A stretch of 64,000 bases of DNA, taken from contig OZ024802.1 in NCBI GenBank assembly GCA_964017045.1, positions 30,900,793 through 30,964,792 on the forward strand, in the 5' to 3' direction. The position numbers and the translations under genes were made by a program. Below, piece after piece: positions 44,994 through 59,358 of this stretch. Each line of letters begins with the position of its first letter. Position 1 is the first letter of the stretch. The notes under the pieces are model-generated. The model was given only the letters and a program-made list of their open reading frames with translations, did not search any database and had not been told where the DNA came from. The stretch comes from Omphiscola glabra (lineage: Eukaryota; Mollusca; Gastropoda; Lymnaeidae).

Positions 44994-47900
44994 ATGTCGA
45001 CAGTAGAGGACCTTTACAAAGCATTTGGTTTGCTCGCAGATGCAAAAGACAAAGCTGGAGAGGTTAGTAAAATGTTAATGAATGATCTATTTGATTTTAA
45101 ATAGCCGATCCACCGACCATCGCTACATATTCATAACGAGGACGTGGTTCCTGAGAATGAAAGAATTCAGCTATTTTTCTTTTTCTCGCCGTCAGTGTCG
45201 GTAGCCGTATGAGTATGTAAGTAGTGTAGTGCGTAAAGAAATCGGTGTTAATTGGTAATTCAGGTCGGCTTAGTCTTAGTAATTTAGTAAGTAAATTGTC
45301 CAAGTCCAACCAAGTAAATCAAAATTATTTATTAAACTTAAATGCATCCAAATTATAGGCCTAGGCCACCATCCTAGTTTAGTAGTAGCCTGGTAGTGGT
45401 AGGCTTAAAGATATATCAATTATATTGGATTTGGAATTAATGGAATGGAACCCTCTTTTAGAAGTTTCATACTGTAACAACTTAAGTTCAGGTTCCGTTG
45501 GGTAACAAATTCAAATTAAGTTCTGGTTCAGTAACAACTAAAATCGGGTTTGGAGTGTTGGCATTGGGCGATTGGCAGTGGCAATTTAAAAACTGATTTG
45601 GTTTTAATTTGTTATGTTTACCCTTTATATTATTAATATTATATAGAAATGCAATAAATATGGAAAAAAACGAATTTTTATTTGTTCTTTTACTTAAGCT
45701 AAATCATAGTCATAAGTACACTGAACACTGGGACTTATACTTATATAACTATAAAAAAAACTAATCCTATATTATTATTGAAAGGACAATTTGATATGTC
45801 TTATAAATCATCTCAACCTTGAAGTATCGCTGACAAGACTTCTCTTACACAATATGGGACGGTTGATTTTGGGCTAGCGGTAAGGCAGTCCATGTGTTCC
45901 ACAGTATAATATAGGTCACAGAGGTTCCCCTTGGTCAACTTTGAAACAGATTTCGATGTTTGTATTCTCATAAGTCATCATAATGCAATTATTATTTTTT
46001 CTTAATTCGAATGCAACCAATCAAAATACAGCACTTTTGGCGCACATCTTTTTTTCATCGGTGTTGGGTCTTGGGGTATCGGCAAAAATGTGTTTCTTTT
46101 TTCCTTTCTTTTGAAAACGTGTAAGTTGAATTTTAAAACAAATTAATGGAAAATTTCATTTTATTATCCTTCATCTATTAACTGTATTGTAATGCTCAGT
46201 AAAGAACAGGAAATTTTATCACACACATCGTTCGGGTCCCACAATTTAATAGGTCTGTTCACCTGAAGTCCAGTGTTGTGATTCCCCAAAGTGACGTCAT
46301 TGCGCGTAGGGTGAGACAACTCTTCGCAAAACCCCAAATTTACCCACAATATGTAGTGGACTATTATATTTATACACAATTTTAATATTGTTTGTTTTTG
46401 AAATATACAAGTTGCTGACACTGGATGAACAATTTTTGCTGCATAGGTCAAAAAAAAACCAGCTAATTAAATTATTTTTTTTCAGCATGAGGCAGAGTTT
46501 CGCTTATTTCTGGCGGCCAGTAAAGGCAATGTTGGTGAAAAGAGACTTGCATCCCAGTTCATATGTAGGTTTTTTAAGTACTTTCCTACAGCTCAAGATG
46601 ATGCCATAAATGTTTTATTTGAACTCTGTGAGGATTCTGATGCAAATGTAAGAAAATTTTGTTAGTATTATTATGTACTGTTGTCAGTGTTATATGGTTT
46701 TGCAAATTTAATCTGTTTTAAGATTTTGCTCGTTAGATGAACAATGCATTAAAAAGGACTGAAAAATGGTTTATAAAGAAAAACAATACCAGAGATATTA
46801 CCAATATTCAATATAATTATACTATTAAGCTTATTAAATAATACAAAATCAAATATACAGAAATAAAAACTATATTAACTTACAGCACAGCAAGTGAAAA
46901 GTTACAATTCGCGAAAAATACAAATATTAATATACTCACAAAGAGTAAAAATCTTGTAAGGCTCCTATAAATGTATTAAGTCTTGTAAGTTTCATGTCTA
47001 GGATATCTAGCAAATCTCCTCTGGTTGGGAAGCTGCTTTGTTATTTTTAAAGAGGGGTGGGGTGGAGGCAAGGTTGCATGCTGTGGCTCGTGATGAACAA
47101 AAAAACGTGGTCAAAACTTAGGCTATAACGGTATCCTAGGGATATACTGCTAGATATATCTTTGTTCAAGCCTTCACATTCAGCCAAATTATACTCATTC
47201 AAATTTTGAAAAGAAGTTAATGGACACAGATCAACATGAACCTGAGTTTAAAATTTTAAAAAATAAGTGTTCCTGTATTCTAAGTGATTTGGGAAAATAT
47301 TATGACATTGTTATAAGACTTCCATCTTGCTGTGCACATTGCTAATAATAAAATGAGTTATTCTTAGAACTGTGATAAAAGTGTTCCCAGTTGTCCTCAT
47401 GAAGTTAAGCTCATAAAACTTCTGGTCTTGTCCCAGGACATAGTAAATGTGCTCTTAATGACACCCTGCCTCCTTACAAAAGTAGTGGTGGGATGCAAAA
47501 TGGCCTTAGTTAAGAAAGTTGTTTACCATTTCCCCCCCCCCCCCCCCCAAATAAAGCAAAACAGCCTGCCTTTGGTGGATGTACTGAATCCTAGTTGACA
47601 CAAAAATGATTGATGCAAACCAAAATTCCTGTAAAAGTTCTATCAGAAACATACCAACAATGGGTGGAATTACTGAACAGAAGATAGAAGCAGATAAAGT
47701 TGTTTGAATGCATCTTAATTTTTAATTATTTTTTAAACAGATCCGAAAGCAAGCTGTGAAAGACATTCCCTCTCTTTGTCGTACATGCCCTGATAAGGTT
47801 TCAAGATTTGCAGATGCTTTGTCGATGCTCCTGGGGACAGAAGATGTGCATGAATTATCCGGCATTCAGGGATCTCTATTTAGCCTCTTCTCAATCAACA

Positions 47901-50900
47901 TAAAAAGTAAGATTTTTAAAAAAAGAAAGATGATGCTCATTCACAAGAGTCTTCCAAGTAATTTATTTATGACAAATACCTGTTGTATTAAATTTAATCC
48001 CTTAGCTGCACACTTTTTCATTAACAAAATAACAAGAAATTAATAACTTCTTATATCATATGTTAAAATCAATTGAATGTGCATTACCTTAAGCCATTAA
48101 TTAGTAATTTCTAAAACTTTGCTTCACACTCATCCTTATGACTTCAGAATGAACTTAATTGTTTGCTTGGTCCATTAAAGTGTTTTCAATTTTTTGAATT
48201 ATGAATGAGTCACATGCACAGACTGCTGGCACTAGTTTTCTTGAGTTTGGTTAAAAGTGGGACTGTGTGTATTAAATTTCTAGAATTGCCCAAAGCAAAA
48301 GTTCAGGTTTAAGGAATAAAAAAAAAGAAAAGTTTCTTTTGCTTCTGCAAAGACTGTCAATAGAAGAGAATAGCGGCACAAGGTATGTTGAAGCTTGAAG
48401 TGAAAAGGTGGGACAGGAAGAGATGTCTTTTTAAATATGAGTTGTGAATTGGAACAGTACATAGCACTATTTCTGTAAAGTACAACATATCAAAATTATT
48501 GATGTTATGCTGGTTCAGAAAGGATTTTTAAAAAATACTTCTAAATTGATAACAAATCACCAAACTGCCATACATCTGAACATTGCACCCACAGCTAAAC
48601 TATCAACATTTTGTTCATTTGTCTAGGTGCTCTGGAAGGTATATTCTCTAGGCTCCTCCAAACCTCAGAAGATGAGGAGAGTTCAGATGAAGTCATGGGA
48701 CTCATCAGAGAGCGGTTGCTCCGGTTTCTGGTTGTCAAAATCAAACAGATTGGTGACCTGGAAAAGGATGTTGAGGATTTCATCATGGAACAATCCAAGA
48801 AGGTGTGCATTTACCTGAATATAATATTACTTAGTTGATATTAGAAATATTGGTGTCCATCGGAAGATTGTATGTGTATAGTATTTTTCTTTTTTTGTCA
48901 TTCTTCATCAAGATTTCATTGCATTTTATACTATATCTCATGTACAGTCCTTTCCGATTTGTTTCAAGGGGGAAATTCACTTTTTTTCCCTACAAACTTT
49001 CAGTTGCTGGAGGATGTAACCAAAGATGAGTTCATTGCAGTAATGGATTTACTCCGTAGCTTAAAGACAATGGCCACTGTCCAGTCTCGACAGCAGCTGG
49101 TGGAAATGGTTGTTGATCAGGCGGCTTTGGATGAACCTTTTGAGGTGTGATTTCTTGATGTTTTACAAGGATTTCAATGCATAATTAGCTGAATTTTGTT
49201 ATAAAAAAATAACTCTCGCAGGAAAAGAGGTCTGCAACGTTTTGTTACTATTGTGCCTAAGTAAGATTTCTAATTTAAGGATCAGTTGGGTGGACAATTT
49301 CACTGGGTACCGAATCTGATTTCCGGTTGTTGTATTTTCCAATATATTCAGCATACCAAAAACGTATAAGTTTACATGCTCTAACATTTTTATACGGTAT
49401 ATATTTTAGAAATAAAGATTTTTAGAGAATCTCTTTGTTTTCCTAAGGTATTTTGACAACAGTATTTAGACTTTTTTTCCCCCTGTCTTGGTTAAATATT
49501 TTTTTTGTGGTCACGGGAAATACTTCTAATTATTTGTTTTCTATGTAGACATGGGACAAACAATATTTTTACTTTAGTGTTTTTAGTTTGATAAATTTCT
49601 CTTGTTTACTTCTCTCTCTAGGCATCTGATCCTGATTGTGTTGATAGACTTCTGCACTGTATAAAGTCAGCATCACCAATGTTCTCAGTAAGCTTTGCTG
49701 TACTTGAATTATAAATTATTTACATTAAATCAGGGATTCTTAACCTTTTTGCAGTGCCACACCCCTCTTGATTTCAAAACATTTCCAGCACCCCCTTGAT
49801 AAAAGATGCCTGTAATATTACAGATGAACCGGAATTTTTGGGGTCTCGCCTTTACCCCATACACTGCCACATAGCAGGTACCCCTGGTTAAGAAACCCTG
49901 CATTATTTTGCCTGTGAATAAGTTTTTTTGAAAAATTTAAATCTCCTGATTTTTTTTATAAAAGCACCAAACTGTTTAAACTTTTTGATCTCAGAAAAAC
50001 GTCCACTCCAAGCCCTTTGTCGTATACATATGTGACCACGTCCTGCCGGTGCTGAAAGATTTGGCCAGTCCGGATGAGGACACAAACATTCAACTAGAGG
50101 TGCTGAAAACATTTGCAGAGATCTCTGAGTTTGCTGGTGATATAGACAAGTTGGAAAAAAGAGTGAATACAGTATTTACCGCCCTACTGGTGAGTAAAGA
50201 TGCACAGGAAATTTGTTTTCCACATTCAGCTTTTAAAATGAAATTTTAAATAAATTGTAAAGGCAAAATTGTGTCAAGCTTGTATGGCATCCCATTCCTA
50301 TGAATGGTTTCTCAACTTTACCCAGTTTCTTCTGCTTTCCCCATGTCTCTTTAACTGTCTCCATGTTTCTTCAACTGTCCCCCGTTCTGGACCATCTCTT
50401 TATGTTGCATCTCTAGGTGTCTTCTTTCGCCTTTTCAACCCCGAGGATCAGCAGCCGATCTTCATCGACATTTGTGATCCTTCCTAGGACATAGGCCGCC
50501 TACAAGAATCCTCCTGCGTTTTTGTAACAAAGAATTTTTACGTGACAGAGTTATTAGCCCTGCGCACAACCGTCTGGGGGGATGCCCCTCTCAACTCTTG
50601 GGAGAGCTGCCCTTAATTTTGGGAAGGGTACCCTAGCCTTTGCGGTTTCGTCCACTCCCTGCAAGGCTGCAGGCTCTGATTTTGTTCCACCCTGGGTATT
50701 TGATTTCCCAGTACCTACCGTATCGGATTATTTTTTTTCTTTTGCCTCCATTTTGATTCTGTTAGCTCTATGCTTCAGCTGACCTAACGATATCAAGGAA
50801 GATCTTTGCTCCAGGCAGATATTGTTTTTACTTGTTGTGCTCCTGGTTGATTCTATATACTTTTAACTGCAATCTTTAAAATTATAACGTTTTTCAGCCA

Positions 50901-53210
50901 AGTTGTAGCTTATTTAAGACTGTAGTCACCTATTTCCTAAGCCACTTATTTGACCTTAGGACTACATGCCCCTACCACCATCAGATGAGAAGGAGGAATT
51001 AGCAACAGAGGAGCCTAAGCTAAATTTTTCTCAGGTTGAATGTCTTCTGTTTTCCTTCCACCAACTTGCCAGGAAGTGTCCCGGATTCTTGACTGATGAA
51101 TCCAATTCAGAGCGGCTTAAGGATTTGAGAGTGAGGTAGGTTCATTTAGTGGTAGTTCTATTTGAACAGTGGGTTTGGGGACATATCAGTTGCTTTTTTT
51201 TAAAAGATCAATTTAACCAAGATATTGCCTAGTTTTAAAGTAAAAACAAAAACAGAATGGATTATTTGACATTTATATCATCATCGCCTGTCAATGTATA
51301 TAGTTGTATGTAAAACTTTTCTGTAAAGTTTGGAGGCAGTCAGATTTGTATCACGTGTATATATTTTTTCTTAGATTGCAGTACATCGCTCGTGGCAGTC
51401 AGATCTGTATTAAACGTTTGAAAGAAGCCTTAGTTGGCAAATCTGGAGATGCTTTAAAAGCTGAAGAGGTAAAATAAAATTATAATCGTGGTTTTGATTC
51501 ATATTGAACACTTTGCATAGTAATGAAATAGTAATTTTTCTAAAAATGTGCATTCCCATCTTTCTTAAATCAAGATGCAATGATGGTTACTTTTGCTTTA
51601 CTTGATATGACTATGAGTGAAGAATGGGATTTTATTTATTAAATGACTCATTTTTTAATTACAGTTTAACAGTTTTTTTATGACATAGATTTATTTATTT
51701 TTCTGTGGCAAAAAGTTGCCCCACGTGCTCCAATCCTTACATTGTGTTCTGCAATGTTTCTCTTCAACACTATCATGTGATAGCTAGAAATAACCCGCCT
51801 AACAATGGCAGCGGCAATGCATGAACTTCCCCTCTACTTAAGCCACTTGTTGAAACACGCATTCAAGTAACGCACTTACTACCCCATTGCATGCTCCCCT
51901 CTGGGTATTTTATTTTTGAGCAATAAAACCACACATAAGCACCTAGATAATCATTATTTGTGATAATTTCATATTGAACTTTTGACCGTTTCAATTATCC
52001 TTGATGTTTGTTTTAAAAATAAAAATTGTTAAAAGCTAATACGTCATTTTGTATTATAATTATTTTATTATTTTTAGAATAAAAAAAGAATAGTTGCACT
52101 GAAGTTGTTTACGAACATTACCTTGCTGGTGAAGGACCTCATGCACAATCCCCCATCCTATAAAGTTACCATCACTTTATCTTGGAGACCGACAAGGGTG
52201 AGGCTAAGTCTGATATCTCGAATAGCTTTTTATTGCTTCATGAGCAGCAGCTTTGTAACCTTTCATTGCATTAATAGCGGTGTTATCGTAAATATTTTTT
52301 TTGAAACAAAATTTGTCAGTTTAAATTTAGAATGCCAAAACAATTTTCTACATTTTTAAATACAATATTTGTTTCAGGAAATAAAACCAGTAGAAAGCTC
52401 TGAGAATCTGAAAAACCCATCTCCAGGGTGTGTATGTTTATCTTAACATAAATTTGTGGTAGTTGGATATTGACATAGACTTTTGGTATCAAAAAGTACA
52501 GCTGAATTTATTTATTTATATATATATATATATATGTTTGTATATATTGTATTAATAATGTCAGCTTGTTTCATAAAATGTAATGATTTTCTCAATCATC
52601 AATTTATCATTTATTTACATACCTTTGCTCAAATGTGGTCTCATTATAGTATTGACTAGTGTGGGCAGCTGAGTGTGTGTCTTAGTCTAGTCTTTATTCT
52701 ATTTCGATTTACAGCAAACCATGTAGATCAAGAAACAATTTTTAATCTGTTCTTTTTTATTATTTTATTATAGGCAGAAACGTAATATCACACCTATCAC
52801 TTATGATGATGCTAATGGCAAGAAAAGCAACCCAAAGCAGGCTAGGACTTTGTACCAACCACCAAGTGGAAAGTTTAGTGATAAAGCAGGTGAGCATACA
52901 TCTTATCATTAGTTTTTACCTTCATTGAAAGATGGTTATTGGTGTTTCTGTCTTATAAAATATCAGTAGTTCCTTATTATTGTTGAATGCTCAGAGCAAT
53001 TAGACATTCTCTTAAGATAACATCATATTTGTGTGTAATACTGGGTTATAAGTTGGATGTATTAAAAAATCAAATTACTATTATTGTAAATCATCAGGTT
53101 CTTATACAAACTACAACCGAGGTGGTCGAGGTGGCCGTGCCAGAGGTGGGTTTAGAGGCAGAGGACAGAGAGGAGGAAGGGGTGGTGGATTCTATCAAAA
53201 CAAACTGTAG
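44994..53210 (+). CDS. API5: apoptosis inhibitor 5 (API5/AAC-11), complete
   Basis: Thirteen exons: 44994-45062, 46486-46647, 47741-47906, 48627-48802, 49004-49144, 49622-49687, 49995-50189, 50960-51135, 51375-51468, 52078-52197, 52378-52427, 52774-52889, 53098-53210. Together they are 1644 nt, 547 residues plus stop (human about 524). Start chosen at MSTVEDLYKAFGLLADA because it aligns with human MPTVEELY; an in-frame ATG lies two codons upstream. The protein is a nuclear HEAT/ARM-like helical repeat scaffold that opposes apoptosis. Conserved landmarks: RLASQFICRFFKYFP, ELCEDSDA, SRQQLVEMV, DPDCVDRLL, FSKNVHS (includes the lysine reported as acetylated in human), QLEVLKTFAE, VECLLFSFHQL, PPSYKVTITLSW. 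It ends in a basic linker and an RGG-rich tail, as in vertebrates, suggesting RNA binding. All introns are GT-AG with consistent phases. Confidence 0.96.
49731..49900. mobile_element. hAT-like MITE (API5 intron 6)
   Basis: Starts CAGGGATTCTTAACC and ends GGTTAAGAAACCCTG (one mismatch). The flanks CATTAAAT and CATTATTT agree at six of eight bases, consistent with an aged 8-bp duplication. 170 bp, lying 94 bp before exon 7. Confidence 0.82.
50190..50959. other. API5 intron 7
   Basis: Contains a patch richer in C/T and GC (about 50330-50700) with chance open frames. No element could be named. Confidence 0.35.
52518..52545. repeat. (TA)n microsatellite (API5 intron 11)
   Basis: A short TA dinucleotide run. 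Confidence 0.85.
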
Positions 53211-53932
53211 ACTTGCCCTGTGATTAGAGCAGCTTGGAAAATACTTCATCGCCCAGTCAAATATTATGTAACTAAAGAGAGCAAAAACTGTTGATTTTTA
53301 TTGATGTACTTTGTTTGGCTATTTAAAAGAATGGTTTTTCACATATTTTAATTCAAGTTGGGTGACTGATTGCTACAAAAAAAAAATGTTGTTCTCTCCT
53401 CTTGTTGAAACTGCATGACTGAGATCAATTTTTGTCAGAATATTTTAACACCCTTTTGATGTATAATGTAAAGCTAGGGAATAGACATGTTTGAAGATGA
53501 CCTTAATATATAGAAATATCCTCCATTGGGATTCTTCATGCTTATCTGATGAATTGTACACACATGCCAGGCCATAATCCAACACAGCTAGGAGATCTAC
53601 AGTCGTCTTCATCGGTTGCCTGTTTGTGGAGTTTGATGAAAGAGAAGACTTCACGACAAATCAACACATTTTTCTGATGGGTATCTAGGTAACGTGACGG
53701 TGTCCAAATTACACTCGGTCGTTTGATGATATTTCTCTTTCAATGTGCCGCCAAAGGTAAGCCAGCGTTGATTAATGACTTGGTTTATTTTATTTTCAGG
53801 GCCTCTAATGGGGGAAAAAAAAACAGTCTTGATGTTGCATGTATTGAACCTTAGGCCCATGGATTTCTGAGCATTGTGCTTTTATGATAGATATTATTTT
53901 TTTTTAGGTCTTCTTACACTAATTCCATACAA

Positions 53933-53938
53933 AATAAA
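53933..53938 (+). promoter_or_regulatory. candidate API5 poly(A) signal
   Basis: AATAAA about 720 bp after the API5 stop, followed by TGTGTCCCTAAG and a T-rich stretch. Other AATAAA hexamers lie further downstream (for example near 54722 and 55292), so longer 3' ends are possible. Confidence 0.45.
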
Positions 53939-54282
53939 TGTGTCCCTAAGTCTTTTGTTCAATTAATTAATTTTATATTTTTATTTCAGAAGGTTGGAAC
54001 TTATAAACTCTATAAAAATGTTTTGTTTTTGTTTTTTTAGGTCTGCTGAAGAAGCATTTTTATAATGCCTTGTGCCTAGGACTGTTAGTGTCCCCTAACT
54101 TGGAACAACTATAGATATTATTAAGTCTCAAGACCCCCAACTCAAGAGCTGTATTTGTCCATCTTATCTCAACAATCAAAAGTTCTCATCTGGCTATGCA
54201 TCATTTTTTATCGTTTTTAAATAACAATTTTGTTTTTAAATTTCAGCAGAGATTTTCAAGGTACAGAAGGTGTGGGCTTGAG

Positions 54283-54435
54283 ATTGTTAGATCACCATAA
54301 CTCATTCTCTGATTTGCTTCTAAATACGCCCCGGCTTGTAAGATCACCATAACTCATTCCCTACATTTGCTACTAAATGCGCCCCGGCTTGTAAGATCAC
54401 CTTAACTCATTCCCTACATTTGCTACTAAATGCGG
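54283..54435. repeat. 52-bp tandem repeat, 3 copies
   Basis: Units with AGATCACCATAACTCATTCC and TGCTACTAAATGCGCCCCGG; the first copy is the most diverged. Confidence 0.92.
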
Positions 54436-57400
54436 CCTGTTGCGTCCTGACAGACCTGACTCATGGTACTTTTAAAATTGCAATGAAATCATGCCTCGTC
54501 CAAGACTTCTGTGATTTCAATAGAGATAACCGGATGTTTTTAATCTTGTCTCCCTTTCAATCTATGTCCGCTTTACTACGGTGCATCTTGTAACTAGCTT
54601 GTTTTTGTTCAAATTACTGGGTACCATAATTGACTTCTAATAATTTTTTTGGTCATTTTTTCTTTTGGTAAATTTAAAATGTTTCTTAAACCTAATCCAT
54701 TTCTCTATGCATAGCAGCTAAAATAAAATGCTTTACAAAACGGAGTTACTTCCCTTTGTTAATGAATATGGATTTAAGTGCGAAAGTAGCACAGCTGTGG
54801 GAAATGAGTTAATTTGGTTAGTACAAAGTCTTGTCCATAACACTTTTTTGTCTTAACACGTGTTGATCCATCAGAAACTTGTCTCAAAGCCATCCAGCTT
54901 TCTTCTCTCCACAGATGTCTTGTCCATGTGTGATTTTGACAGCTGGATTCAGTAATTCATAATGAAAATTTATGTTGTATCTTTTGCAGAGATCAGTGAA
55001 AAGCAAATGTTTATTTTTAGTTTGTTCTTGGCCTTTAAAAAAAAAAAGCTAATTTCTTTTAACCTTGAAATATGCTTCAACCCTTGCAGTTCAATACACC
55101 TGTGAGGCTGCAGATATTTTTTTGTCCCTCACATTCAACAGGTATCACCAAAAGTGCAGCCACCTGTTATTTTCAGTTATCCAACAGCGATGTTCTTTGT
55201 GTATCTAAAAATGTCTGGGTATCTTCTTTTCGTCTATTGAGTGATCAATTTTTCTGAAATTATTTTTTTAAAATAGCGACACAATCTCAGTAAATAAACA
55301 AATTCATCAAAATTCATTCCTGTCTCCAGCAGAATTATTTCCCTGGCTTTTTTTTTCAGCCTGGGGAACATTTCAATTCAAGATATAGTGTGAATTGTTT
55401 GGTATTTATACTCTAGGAAAAAGGGTCTATTTGGATGAAAAATGATTCCTTAAATGTCTGCAAGATTTCTTATTTTAAAGCATGCTGTGTTTTTATTAAT
55501 ATATTTGAATATGTCTTCATGAGCAAACATAATTTTTTGTAAATTATCAAATGATATATTTAAAAAAATAATTGTTTATGATGTCTTGTCATTTTAAAAA
55601 AAAGCAACATAATGTATATGAGTTAATATAAAGGATTTAACAAATGTAAGTTATAAATGCTACTTACATAAACAGCTAGATAATATGATTTTATTGTTGA
55701 GTTTTGCTCCCAAAAATTGTGACAAGTATTGTTTAATATAGGCAGTTAGTTCCATCAATAAAAAAAAATAAAAAAGATTCACACTACAAGTGATCTTGTC
55801 AGTGGTAAACAACCTTTAGGCATTTTTCTAGTTGATCTTGAATTTGTTGCCATGGTTATTGAGAATGTCGATCTTGCTAAATGTGTGACTAAATGTTCTT
55901 GTACTGTCACCGTCTGTCACCAATAATGTTTATATCAAAGGGAATAATTTACTCATCTTACTTCCAATATTATCCGATCAGGCTTAGTTATAGAAGAAAA
56001 AAATTTGCATTTATTTCTAGATTTCTTTCAATGTAAGCACATGATCCATACCATCGAACGTGTACTTGTCTTAATGTACCTTAGACTAAAGACCCGGCTC
56101 AGTACAGATCATTTCATTATTATTGTTTGGTAAAAATGTGATTGCTGGACTGGTGGTTTATGCTCTGTACAAATCCCAGCGGTAAACCAGCTCAGTTTGA
56201 TCAATGACGTGTCCACATTTATATGTTCACTTAATGGTTGTCTTTTTTTTTAAAAACTTGAAATACATTTTATTTAAAACGTTTATGATTCATTGTCATT
56301 TTTAATTAATCATGAGTGTACAAATGAGATGGAAACTGAATTTGTTGAAATGTGTGTAAAAGAATATCATCATAGTTAATGACAGAGTAACTGTTCTGTA
56401 CAACTACAAGTTTCCACTAAGGCTTTCACCACAAATGCAACTTCTGATGTGTTGAAAAATCAACAAAATTAACTGAGATCTCCAATGGTCATTTAACTAG
56501 AGGCTTACTAAGACTTTTTACTACAATAGCAACTATTATGAATCTATTTACCACAATAGCAACAACTACGAGAGACATCAAAAAATTTAACAGATGGTAG
56601 ATGGTGAAAACATGTCCACTTATCAGTGTTAAGCCATTGACCAGTGAATGTGTTGACATTTTGCTATATGAACATGCAAAACCTTATGTACAGTGAATGG
56701 AACAAAAAGCCATGAACCAATTGTGAAACCAGGTTTTGAATGTAAAAGTGAAAATTATTTATTTTAAGGCACACTAATTTCCACCCATACACCACTTTTT
56801 AAAAAATGAACAAAATATAAAGTACCGGTACAAAAACCAATATAATTTCAAATGCTCAAATTCAATGTATTTAAATTAAAATGTATTTTTATTATATCTG
56901 AAACATTAACAAGGTGGAACAAAAACTTGTATAGTATCTTGGTCATGATATTCTGTGTTAAACAAGCCTCTTAAATTAAAGCAAATTGTACAATTTGTTT
57001 GTTTGGTTTCATTCTTAAAAGTTAGCCATACCCTCCTTCCATCACTATGTCCAATGCCAATGATGAGTCAACACTGAAGTTTCAGGCCACATATCAGTTT
57101 TTAAAATTTTGTATCAAACAAGTTTATCTTGATAAATGGGAAAGACACCCAAGAACAATAAAAGTAAAAGGACCATTCGTACTGTCTTTACCAGCACAGT
57201 ACTGGTTTTGGAACTTTAGATCTTTGCTTGTACCTGCTCGTTGAAGAATGCTTCCTGCCGACGCGTTCGTTGTTTTGTTGCGTCATTCCTACCTTGTTTT
57301 ACATATTCTTCTACCCAACCTGAACATTGTCTCTCCCTTATTATCAATAAGTACTAAGACATTTTTATAGTTAACATTTGGGCAATTTGGATTCATGAAT

Positions 57401-58269
57401 TCATCATTTGTGTCACAAGCTGTGTTTGAAAAACTTTCTCATGATATGTACAAATTTGCACAAGAAGCCTACTGAATATTTTAATAGTTTTGCTAACTAT
57501 AGATATGATACATAACCTTATGAATCGTGACTAAATATATACAATAAACAAATTGCATATGCCTCCATTTTTATTAAAGTAGATCTCTGGTTAGAATCCA
57601 GATTTCACCTTTTTTATTAACACCAGAATATAAACCATTAAGTGATTATCATTAAGGGCATGAGTGATAGCACTAAAGATTTCTAAAAATAGCATTTCCT
57701 CATGCATATGCATCCCACATTGTTGGTGACATTTATTTTAGGAAATTGTGAATCACATTGCAACAAAAGGTGGAGGATGAAAAGAAATTAAAAGAGTCGA
57801 TAATGACAACAAAATTCATTTCATTGAACATGTACAGAATTGTAGAATCAATTAAATGAGAGCAAACTTTGCGCTTAAAAAAAATAATTTTTTGATGCAA
57901 TCTAATTACAATGCATTTTAAAAGTCAATCTTATGATCGGTAATGAAATACCAGTAATTAAAAACTTTATTAGTCATGCTTACTCCAGAGTAATATTTTA
58001 ATGTTATTTAGAAATGATATCAAATATAAATACAAATGTACTGGTATTACTAATAGTATTAATGCAATATTCATTATCATCATATCAAAAATTAAATCAA
58101 ATAATATTTTGTTAGTAGTTAGTTTTGGTAATTGATTTCATTTACTGCTATCTTAAAGTTACAGTTAAAATAAGTAATTTTTATTTTCAAAGTGCAGGAA
58201 TATATTTTTAAATGTGGATTCTTAAATTTTAAGTCCCCTTAGGTTTTGGAGGCCTTGCTGGATCACCGG

Positions 58270-58480
58270 CGTTGGAAGGTTGGGGTGGATGGGGACATTT
58301 TTTTATACATGTTGAGGGGTGGTATTTTTTTCCAAATAAAGTGGGGTTTTTGTGGAAAGGGAGCAGTAAAAATCTTGGCTCCCTCTGGTTTTCACTAACA
58401 CTGACTATAATGACTATAAATACCAGAAGGATCGAGGTGACATTGGAGGCCCTAAATCAGTGGGGGGCAACCTTTTTTCC
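58270..58480. mobile_element. possible MITE fragments
   Basis: GGAAGGTTGGGGTGGATGGG and ATGTTGAGGGGTGG resemble the decayed element at 15815-15955. At 58459 CAGTGGGGGGCAACCTTTTT resembles a hAT left end, but no matching right end was found. Confidence 0.3.
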
Positions 58481-59358
58481 AAAAAGGCTACAGTTGCGGC
58501 GAATGAAAATTAAAATTCACCACACTATAAATAAATTATGAAATACTACTACTACATACATAAATGTAAATGAGCTGTTTAATAACATGTTAAACAAAAA
58601 CTTATTGTTAAATTTGACATTCCTTCAACACGACAGTTCTTGAATAATTTTTTTTTGGAGCTCAAAGTTTAGATGTAGCAGACCCTGAGCTAATAAAAAA
58701 TGTGTCCAGAGCAGTGTTAGGCCAAAGAAATATGCTCCACAGCTCTGATATTTAGTCCAACATTTGCCTGTCTATGACTCCGTCACTAATGAAATCATGC
58801 CTGAAAGAAACGCTAGCCATTAAACTACTGAAATCAGAACCACTGGGCCCTCATTGGATGCAAACTTTTAAGTTACAGTTTTGCAAGAATAGATTGGGGA
58901 TGAAACAATTATTTCTAAAATCATCATTCTTAATTGAGGACTAGGACACTGGATAAAATGCAAATCTGAGCAGTCCTAGACAAATAACATTTCAAGAGAC
59001 TTGAATTAATATTACTGAATTTTATACAAATAATTATTCTTATCGGTAATTAAAATTGATAATTTAATTTCTAATTTTGTCGAAAGCATTGCTTATAAAA
59101 GTAGAGGTCAGCCCACAGGCACCAGTCAGTGAGCCCTCAGACCCTGGTCCATAAGGGTTACCAAATTTAAGATTTGAAAAATCGATAAATTGAGCTCAAG
59201 TCTCAGCTGCAAAGTAGACTAACCCCTTACCAGACTGTCACATTGAAACGCTGGTCTTTATACACCAGTTAAACTTACTTTAATTTAACCATCTTCATTG
59301 TCCATGTGGCTGACTGCCTTCTACTGAGCCATTAATATTGAGACCAAAAAAAATCCAT

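Larger units (their letters stand above)
53939..59358. other. intergenic region between convergent API5 and ankyrin genes
   Basis: AT-rich. Besides the 52-bp tandem repeat (54283-54435) and the MITE-like piece near 58250-58500, no feature was supported. Part may be 3' untranslated sequence of either gene. Confidence 0.4.

Noticed and set aside
57047..57244. 65-codon open frame in the API5-ankyrin spacer
   Set aside because: It looks somewhat protein-like, but no partner exon, domain or homolog was recognised, so it was not called.
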